DNA of 9,228 nucleotides from DATEOR01 sp046734455 (GTDB taxonomy: Bacteria; Actinomycetota; Thermoleophilia; Gaiellales; Gaiellaceae). The notes under the pieces were generated by a model that did no database searches, was not told the DNA's origin, and worked only from the letters and a program-made list of their open reading frames with translations. The position numbers and the translations under genes were made by a program. Positions 1-3,987 of the stretch are shown piece by piece (position 1 is the stretch's first letter; every line of letters starts with the position of its first letter). The stretch covers positions 1-9,228 of the forward strand of contig JBKPRJ010000083.1 of the NCBI GenBank assembly GCA_046734455.1. The letters are read 5' to 3'.

Positions 1-351
1 CTCGGGATCCTCGAAGAGGAGCGAATCGTCCTCACGGCGGACGTCGATCCCTTCCGCGGCGAGCCGGTCGGCCCAGAACGAGAGCGCGGCCTCGTCGGCG
101 ACGCGGAAGACGACGCGGTGCACCATGCCGGCGCCCGCACGGCCCCGCCGGGCGCCGGGGTATTCGAAGAAGGTGATGTCCGCGCCGGCGGAGCCCTCCT
201 CGTCGGCGTAGAAGAGGTGGTACACGGTGGGGTCGTCCTGGTTGACGGTCTTCTTGACGAGCCGCAGGCCGAGCACGCGGGCGTAGAAGTCGACGTTCCC
301 GGGTGCGTCTGCGGTGATCGCCGTGACGTGATGGATGCCTTCGAGCTTCAT
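1..351 (-). CDS. VOC-family ring-cleaving dioxygenase (MhqO/MhqA-like), C-terminus cut by window edge
   Basis: Partial gene: 117 N-terminal codons, still open at window base 1. Seen: the protein starts MKLEGIHHVTAI, continues with DFYARVLGLRLVKKTVNQDD and YHLFYADEEG, then GMVHRVVFRV near residue 76. This is the first half of the vicinal-oxygen-chelate fold, with likely metal-ligand histidines at H8 and H78. Known of the family: MhqO/MhqA-type proteins are Fe(II)-dependent, cytosolic dioxygenases linked to hydroquinone or catechol breakdown, often under MarR-type control; full members are about 310 aa with two VOC repeats. The ATG is supported by an AAGGAG ribosome-binding site 5 nt upstream. 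It lies 16 nt after the FMN reductase stop, as third gene of the operon. Its substrate cannot be read from the sequence. A plain glyoxalase or bleomycin-resistance protein is the alternative, but the LVKKTVNQDDP..YHL segment favours the dioxygenase-like group. Confidence 0.85.
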   Translation of the reverse strand, partial: MKLEGIHHVTAITADAPGNVDFYARVLGLRLVKKTVNQDDPTVYHLFYADEEGSAGADITFFEYPGARRGRAGAGMVHRVVFRVADEAALSFWADRLAAEGIDVRREDDSLLFEDPE

Positions 352-356
352 GCTTT

Positions 357-362
357 CTCCTT
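357..362 (-). promoter_or_regulatory. Ribosome-binding site of the VOC dioxygenase gene
   Basis: Read on the minus strand, AAGGAG sits 5 nt before the ATG at 351. It fixes the start of the truncated dioxygenase and shows it has its own strong initiation signal in the 16-nt gap behind the FMN reductase gene. Confidence 0.7.
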
Positions 363-367
363 GCGGG

Positions 368-937
368 TCACGCCGCGGAGCGAGCGAGCTCTGCCCGCTC
401 GGCAACCGCGGCTGCGAGCGCATCGACGACCTCGCCGAGCTGCGCGCGTAGATCTTCGTCGTTCAGCGTACCGTCCTCGTCGAAACGCGTCGGGGCGTGG
501 CCGACCGCGACCTCGGCCTCCATGACCCGGGCGCCGATGGACGCGAGCACCTTGCGGAGCTCGGCCTGTGCCCAGACGGCGCCGAACGCGCCGGTGGACG
601 CGCCGACGACGACGGCGGGCTTGTTCCTGAGCGGGTTCGTGGCGAGCGGCCGCGAGACCCAGTCGAGGGCGTTCTTCAGGTGTCCCGGAACCGAGCTGTT
701 GTACTCGGGGGTCGAGATCAACACGGCATCGGCGCCCGCGAAAGCCGCGCGCAGGGAACGCACGGCCTCCGGAGCGCCCTCGCCGTCATCGTCCTCGTCG
801 TAGGGCGGGACGTCCTTCAGCCCCTCGAGCTCCTCCACGACGACGCCGTCGCCGAAGAGCTCGGTCGCGTTCCGGAGCAGCATCGTGTTGTACGAGCTGT
901 CGCGGAGGCTGCCCGAGATTGCGAGGACCTTCGTCAT
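368..937 (-). CDS. NAD(P)H-dependent FMN reductase / quinone-chromate-azo reductase family
   Basis: 189 aa, normal family length, flavodoxin-like fold. Seen: the FMN phosphate-binding loop ISGSLRDSSYNTMLLRNA at residues 7-24 and the hallmark STPEYNSSVPGHLKNALDW around residues 75-93, followed by a KPAVVVGASTGAFGAVWAQAELRKVL core. No signal peptide, so cytosolic. Known of the family (ChrR/YieF, YLFMN reductases): NAD(P)H reduces bound FMN, which reduces quinones, azo dyes, chromate or free flavin, often by two-electron transfer that avoids semiquinones. The start lies 6 nt after the yceI-like stop and the stop 16 nt before the dioxygenase, so the three genes form one operon. The Shine-Dalgarno is weak (GAAGGCGG inside the preceding gene, some 12 nt away), suggesting coupling. 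Inference: it reduces a quinone or aromatic electrophile that the neighbouring dioxygenase then opens. Confidence 0.92.
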   Translation of the reverse strand: MTKVLAISGSLRDSSYNTMLLRNATELFGDGVVVEELEGLKDVPPYDEDDDGEGAPEAVRSLRAAFAGADAVLISTPEYNSSVPGHLKNALDWVSRPLATNPLRNKPAVVVGASTGAFGAVWAQAELRKVLASIGARVMEAEVAVGHAPTRFDEDGTLNDEDLRAQLGEVVDALAAAVAERAELARSAA

Positions 938-943
938 CGTCGG

Positions 944-1483
944 TCAGGCCGCCTTCACGAGCTGAAGCTCCGCGAGGATGGTGACCGTGTTCGAGAGGGC
1001 CTGGTCCCCCGTGGGGAGCGGCATGTTCCAGTTCAGGCCGAAGTCAGTGCGATCGACGGTGGCCGTCAGCTGGAGACCGAGCCGCTCGTTGCCCCAGGCG
1101 TCCTCGATCGGCTCCGACAGCGAGCCGATCACCTCGACGGGCTTCGTGACGCCCCTGATCGTGAGCTCGCCGGGCGCCGCGACGGTCTCGCTGCCGAGAT
1201 CGACGTTCTCGGCGACGAACCGAAGCTCGGGATAGCGCTCCGCGTCGAAGAAGTCAGGTGACTGAAGGTGGGCGGTGAGGTTCTCGTCCTTGACGTCGAC
1301 GCTCGCTACCTGCGCCGTGCCGTCGATGCGCGCGCCGGCGTCCGTGACATCGAGCTTCACTTGCACGTCGCCGAACTGACCGCGGAACGTGCCGGCCAGG
1401 TAGCCGACCTCGAAGCCCACGTTCGAGTGGACGGGGTCGATGCTCCACGTGCCGGCGGGAATCTCCGTCTGGGTCGTGCTCAC
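944..1483 (-). CDS. YceI-family lipocalin-like protein
   Basis: 179 aa, typical YceI length. Seen: GTWSIDPVHSNVGFEVGYLAGTFRGQFGDVQ at residues 12-42, the SPDFFDAERYPELRFVAENV block near 75-93, GELTIRGVTKPVEV, and the DRTDFGLNWNMPLPTGDQALSNTVTILAELQL end. These are the conserved segments of this eight-stranded beta-barrel family. Known: some members bind long isoprenoid chains such as polyprenyl phosphates, and many are periplasmic; this one has no signal peptide and should be cytosolic. The start is GTG, supported by a perfect AGGAGG 8 nt upstream. It is the first gene of the minus-strand operon with the FMN reductase and dioxygenase, divergent from marR. Inference: an isoprenoid- or quinone-related carrier role fits the operon but is not shown by the sequence. 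Confidence 0.93.
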   Translation of the reverse strand: MSTTQTEIPAGTWSIDPVHSNVGFEVGYLAGTFRGQFGDVQVKLDVTDAGARIDGTAQVASVDVKDENLTAHLQSPDFFDAERYPELRFVAENVDLGSETVAAPGELTIRGVTKPVEVIGSLSEPIEDAWGNERLGLQLTATVDRTDFGLNWNMPLPTGDQALSNTVTILAELQLVKAA

Positions 1484-1546
1484 GTGTTGTGCCTCCTACT
1501 TGAGTTGTGTATTATTGAGAACGCAAATGAGTGTAGCGAGATTCCA
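1484..1546. promoter_or_regulatory. Divergent yceI/marR control region with overlapping promoters and candidate MarR operator
   Basis: This 63-bp spacer is strikingly AT-rich for the window. On the plus strand TATTAT (1510-1515, 5 of 6 matches to TATAAT) lies 17 bp after a weak TTGTGC (1487-1492) and would place the marR transcript start about 25 nt before its TTG. On the minus strand AATAAT (1516-1511, 5 of 6) has a poor TCGCTA -35 (1539-1534). The two -10 elements occupy almost the same bases, so both genes could be controlled from one site. A 19-bp imperfect palindrome centred on 1513 (1504-1522, GTT...AAC ends, 6 of 9 pairs) covers both -10s and is a candidate MarR operator. Promoter positions are pattern-based; the operator is weak. 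Confidence 0.45.
1492..1497 (-). promoter_or_regulatory. Strong ribosome-binding site of the yceI-like gene
   Basis: Perfect AGGAGG on the minus strand, 8 nt before the GTG codon at 1483-1481. It decides for this GTG as the true start and predicts high expression of the operon's first gene when derepressed. Confidence 0.8.
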
Positions 1547-2044
1547 TTGACCACGCAAGTAGTTTTCGAAGAGCGCATTTCCTCCCAGGTTCCGCCTGCT
1601 GTACGGGCCTGGACGAGACTTCTGCGTGCCCACGCGGCCGCGACTCGACTCCTCAACGCGGAGCTCCAGGCCGAGCACGGGTTGTCGGTGAACGACTACG
1701 AGGCGCTGTATCTGCTCTCCCGTGCCGAGAGCGGGCGCCTGAAGCGCATCGACCTCGCCCGCAGGCTCGCGCTCACGCCGTCCGGCGTGACGCGGCTCCT
1801 GGAGGGGCTCGAGGAAGGCGGGCTGGTGGAGAGGACCACGTGCGCGAGCGACCGGCGGGTCGCCTACGCCGAGCTCACGAAGGACGGCGCGGCCAAGCTC
1901 GAGGCCGCGTCGTGCGGCCATGTCGGCTCGATCCGTGAGCTCTTCGAAGAGCACTTCGCCGACGAGGAGATCGACGAGCTGGCCGAGCTCCTGGCGCGGA
2001 TCCCCGGAGTCGCCGGCACCGACGACTCGTGCCCGGCCGCTTAG
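1547..2044 (+). CDS. MarR-family transcriptional regulator
   Basis: 165 aa from a TTG start; typical MarR length. The same frame stays open further upstream, but that extension would lie antisense to the yceI-like gene and contains no MarR-like sequence. TTG at 1547 (reading TTQVVFEERISS) is the best start because it leaves the divergent promoter free; no strong ribosome-binding site precedes it, and an in-frame TTG at 1505 is a weaker alternative. Seen: helices LNAELQAEHGLSVNDYEALYLLSRAE (36-61), the recognition region LKRIDLARRLALTPSGVTRLLEGLEEGGLVER (65-96), and the wing CASDRRVAYAELTKDG (99-114). MarR dimers usually repress divergent neighbours and release DNA on binding aromatics or on cysteine oxidation. 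Cysteines at 99 (wing), 123 and 162 are possible sensing residues. The stop overlaps the convergent cupin stop. Confidence 0.88.
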   Translation: MTTQVVFEERISSQVPPAVRAWTRLLRAHAAATRLLNAELQAEHGLSVNDYEALYLLSRAESGRLKRIDLARRLALTPSGVTRLLEGLEEGGLVERTTCASDRRVAYAELTKDGAAKLEAASCGHVGSIRELFEEHFADEEIDELAELLARIPGVAGTDDSCPAA

Positions 2045-2430
2045 GCGTCCTGGGAGCCGAGGATCTCGGAGTCGTAGAGCTCGAAGAGCGCCGGGATGTC
2101 GGCGTTTGGCCGGTGGACCCCCTCGAGCAAACGTGCGAGATTCGGCGTCATGACGAGGAGGTAGCGCGTGGGCGCGTTTCCGGCGTTCCAGTACGTGTGC
2201 GGTGTATCGCGGGGAGCGAAAACGGCCGAGCCGGTCGGTGCCTCGATCTCGTCCTCTCCGAGCTTGAAGCCGAGCGTCCCATCAAGGACGTACCAGGCCT
2301 CGTCGTCGGAATGGTGGACGTGCAGCGGTGCGATCCAGTGCGTCCCGACCTCGGCCGTCCACTCCACGATCACGAAATCGTCGTCGTCGGGAGATCCAAG
2401 CGATCCCTCGGCGAGCCGTTCGACGAACAT
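2041..2430 (-). CDS. Small single-domain cupin protein
   Basis: 129 aa from ATG at 2430. Seen: cupin motif 1 as PLHVHHSDDEAWYVLDG (residues 35-51), giving likely metal ligands H37, H39 and E44, and motif 2 as PTGSAVFAPRDTPHTYWNAG (65-84) with H78. The C-terminal tail LLEGVHRPNADIPALFELYDSE is helical. Known: cupins are beta-barrel metal-binding enzymes or sensors of very diverse function, so no reaction can be assigned. A longer reading from 2514 is possible but would run through the LexA boxes and into imuB, so the short start is preferred. No ribosome-binding site is visible, and a TACGTT element about 7 nt upstream could give a leaderless transcript. It is convergent with marR (stops overlap) and divergent from imuB, so it shares the 60-bp spacer with the SOS boxes. 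Confidence 0.85.
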   Translation of the reverse strand: MFVERLAEGSLGSPDDDDFVIVEWTAEVGTHWIAPLHVHHSDDEAWYVLDGTLGFKLGEDEIEAPTGSAVFAPRDTPHTYWNAGNAPTRYLLVMTPNLARLLEGVHRPNADIPALFELYDSEILGSQDA

Positions 2431-2450
2431 CCGAAATAACGTACAGCGGG

Positions 2451-2480
2451 TTGACAGGAGAACGTGTGTTCGTGTAGAAC
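2451..2480 (+). promoter_or_regulatory. Putative promoter of the imuB-dnaE2 operon
   Basis: A perfect TTGACA -35 box (2451-2456) is followed after 18 bp by TAGAAC (2475-2480, 4 of 6 matches to TATAAT). The predicted transcript start is near 2486-2489, 2-5 nt before the imuB ATG. LexA box 1 fills the spacer and box 2 covers the -10 and start point, the expected arrangement for repression. The -10 choice is uncertain. Confidence 0.6.
2459..2472. promoter_or_regulatory. LexA (SOS) box 1
   Basis: AGAACGTGTGTTCG contains GAAC-GTGT-GTTC, matching the Gram-positive/actinobacterial LexA core GAAC-RNRY-GTTY at every specified position. It sits between the -35 and -10 elements of the imuB promoter. 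Confidence 0.85.
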
Positions 2481-2489
2481 ATACGTTCC
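2476..2489. promoter_or_regulatory. LexA (SOS) box 2
   Basis: AGAACATACGTTCC contains GAAC-ATAC-GTTC, again a full match to the GAAC-RNRY-GTTYC core. Its centre lies 17 bp from that of box 1, and it overlaps the -10 region and the bases directly before the imuB ATG at 2491. Confidence 0.87.
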
Positions 2490-2490
2490 C

Positions 2491-3675
2491 ATGATCGCCT
2501 GTCTGAACATCCAAGCGTTTTCCCTCCGTGCTGCTCTGCGCTCCCGGCCAGAGCTCATGCGCGGCCCCGTTGCGCTCGCTCCGCCGCCCGGCAGCCGGCC
2601 GCTCTTAGGGGCATGCTCCGCCGCCGCCGAGGAGGCGGGCGTGCGTCCGGGGATGCGTCTCTCGGAGGCGCTCGCCAACTGTCCCGACCTCGTCCTCGCC
2701 GAGCAGGACCCTGCGGCGGCGGAGGAGGAATGGGAACGCATTCTGCGACGGCTCGAAGAAGCCGGTCTCGCGGTGGAGTCGGTCGAGCCCGGCTGTGCGT
2801 ACTTCGAGACGGGGCATGTCGAGCGCATGGCCGGCGGCGTCGGTGCCGTTCTGCGCCGTGCGCTCGATGCGGTTGGTCCCTTCTGGCAGCCGCGCATCGG
2901 CGTCGCCGGCCGGCGCTTCGCCGCGCTCGCGGCGGCCAGCGTGGCCCCGGCGGGCCGTGCGCTCGTGGTAGACGACGCGGAGACCGAGCTCTTCCTCGAG
3001 CCGCTTCCTCTGCATCTCCTTCCCCTCAGCCCGGAGAGGCGCGAGGAGTTCGCCGAGCTCGGTGTCAAGCAGCTCGGCCAGCTTGCCCGCCTGCCGAGCG
3101 CGGCCGTCCGCGACCGGATGGGGCTCGAAGGAGCGGAGGCCCGCCGGCTTCTGAGCGGCGAGAACGACGATCGCATCGCAGCCAGGCGCCCGCCCGCCGA
3201 GATCGCAGAAGCGCTCGAGTTTCCCGAGCCGGTCGCCAACGAGGTGACGCTCGGGCTCGCCTTCTCGGCCCTCCTCGACCGGCTCCTCGCCCGCGAGGAG
3301 CGGGGTGGGCGGCTGCCGCGGCGCCTCGCGGTCTCTGCCCGCCTCGTCGGCGGAGGCTCGTGGCGGCGGACGGCGACGCTGCGAGAGCCGACTGCAGAAT
3401 CCGAGCGTCTGCGCCAGTCGCTGGCGCCGAAGCTCAAAGAACTGCCTGCGCCGGCGGTCGAGCTACGGCTCGAGCTGGGGGAGCTGACCGAGTCCGTCGG
3501 GACTCAGGCCGAGCTCGTCCGCCCGCGCGGCAGTCGACTTCGAGGCCGTCTCCGCGAGGGGCTCCGCCAGGTGCGCGTCGCGATGGGGATGGAGGCGATC
3601 TGCACCGTCGTGGAGGTTGCGCCGTGGTCCCGGATTCCCGAGGCCAGGGCGATTCTCGTGCCGCGCGACGACTGA
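2491..3675 (+). CDS. imuB: ImuB-like catalytically inactive Y-family DNA polymerase homologue
   Basis: 394 aa. Start ATG at 2491 (MIACLNIQAF); an upstream in-frame GTG at 2464 lies inside a LexA box and is rejected. Seen: a Y-family palm/fingers region to about 160 in which the catalytic positions are lost: motif VDMDxF reads LNIQAF (residues 5-10) and SIDEAYLD reads SVEPGCAYFE (97-106). Next come a helix-hairpin-helix segment ELGVKQLGQLARLP (189-202) and a little-finger domain, ending in VEVAPWSRIPEARAILVPRDD. Known: ImuB is the non-catalytic hub of the SOS mutasome, bridging ImuA', DnaE2/ImuC and the beta clamp during translesion synthesis. Mycobacterial ImuB is over 500 aa; this one lacks the long C-terminal part. 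QAELV at 339-343 lies about where the clamp motif should be and may be a degenerate version. Two LexA boxes indicate damage induction. No Shine-Dalgarno is present, consistent with leaderless translation. Confidence 0.9.
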   Translation: MIACLNIQAFSLRAALRSRPELMRGPVALAPPPGSRPLLGACSAAAEEAGVRPGMRLSEALANCPDLVLAEQDPAAAEEEWERILRRLEEAGLAVESVEPGCAYFETGHVERMAGGVGAVLRRALDAVGPFWQPRIGVAGRRFAALAAASVAPAGRALVVDDAETELFLEPLPLHLLPLSPERREEFAELGVKQLGQLARLPSAAVRDRMGLEGAEARRLLSGENDDRIAARRPPAEIAEALEFPEPVANEVTLGLAFSALLDRLLAREERGGRLPRRLAVSARLVGGGSWRRTATLREPTAESERLRQSLAPKLKELPAPAVELRLELGELTESVGTQAELVRPRGSRLRGRLREGLRQVRVAMGMEAICTVVEVAPWSRIPEARAILVPRDD

Positions 3676-3689
3676 ACGAGCCTCGACCC

Positions 3690-3896
3690 GTGCGCGTCGC
3701 GGTCGAGGAAGGGGTCCCGGCTGCGGTCGGGCAGGTGCGCGTCTTTCAGGTGCGCGAGGAGTGGCGGGTCGTGGACCGCTGGTGGACGGACGCGCCCGTG
3801 CGGCGGCGGTACTTCGACGTCGTGCTGGCGACGGGGGAGAACGTCGCGGCCTTCGAGGACGAGGAGGGGGGAGGCTGGTTCCGTCAGAAGCCGTGA
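3690..3896 (+). CDS. Small mutasome-associated protein resembling a detached ImuB C-terminal domain (DUF6504-like)
   Basis: 68 aa from GTG, 14 nt after the imuB stop and in another frame. Seen: VRVFQVREEWRVVDRWWTDAPVRRRYFDVVLATGENVAAFEDEEGGGWFRQKP, rich in W and acidic residues, without signal or membrane segment. From memory, the block WxVxxRWW...RRxYFxVxxxxGxxxxxFxxxxGGxWxxxxx resembles both the extreme C-terminus of long actinobacterial ImuB proteins (WPVDERWW...RARFQVV...GGRWWVEA) and the small family I know as DUF6504, found beside imuB/dnaE2. Its position between imuB and dnaE2 supports a mutasome role, perhaps replacing the missing ImuB tail. No clear ribosome-binding site precedes the GTG, so translation is probably coupled to imuB. 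Biochemical function is unknown, and the family number should be checked. Confidence 0.78.
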   Translation: MRVAVEEGVPAAVGQVRVFQVREEWRVVDRWWTDAPVRRRYFDVVLATGENVAAFEDEEGGGWFRQKP

Positions 3897-3928
3897 AATT
3901 CCCTGGGGCCGCCGCGGGCCTCCCTCCA

Positions 3929-3949
3929 TTTCCAGCCTATCGCTGGAAA
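3929..3949 (+). other. Perfect 8-bp hairpin ahead of dnaE2
   Basis: TTTCCAGC, a 5-nt loop CTATC, and GCTGGAAA form a perfect inverted repeat in the 91-bp gap between the 68-aa gene and dnaE2, 38 nt before the dnaE2 GTG. It has no T-run, so it is not an intrinsic terminator. It could be an operator, an RNA-processing or stability element, or chance. Confidence 0.5.
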
Positions 3950-3987
3950 GCGCGCGGGTGTGATGCGAAAAGGGGCGAAAGGCGCGC

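Noticed and set aside
1268..1546. N-terminal extension of the MarR reading frame upstream of the TTG
   Set aside because: It runs antisense through the yceI-like gene and the promoter region and shows no MarR-like sequence; open only because of the GC-rich frame structure.
1496..1562. 7-bp inverted repeat CTACTTG / CAAGTAG
   Set aside because: 54 bp apart and one arm overlaps the yceI ribosome-binding region; too short to separate from chance.
2041..2044. Terminator between marR and cupin
   Set aside because: The stop codons overlap (TTAG), leaving no intergenic space, and no stem with T-run is visible on either side.
2464..2490. GTG start of imuB at 2464
   Set aside because: The codon is inside LexA box 1 and upstream of the -10; the Y-family-like sequence begins at the ATG at 2491.
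2431..2514. Longer cupin start at 2514
   Set aside because: Would translate through both LexA boxes and overlap imuB; the cupin fold is complete from the ATG at 2430.
2370..3437. Long minus-strand open frame (355 codons) opposite imuB
   Set aside because: Low-complexity Ser/Arg/Pro-rich product typical of an antisense shadow in GC-rich DNA; no domain recognisable.
3665..3692. Programmed frameshift fusing ImuB to the 68-aa domain
   Set aside because: No slippery heptamer or downstream structure seen near the imuB stop, and the small protein has a GTG start of its own.
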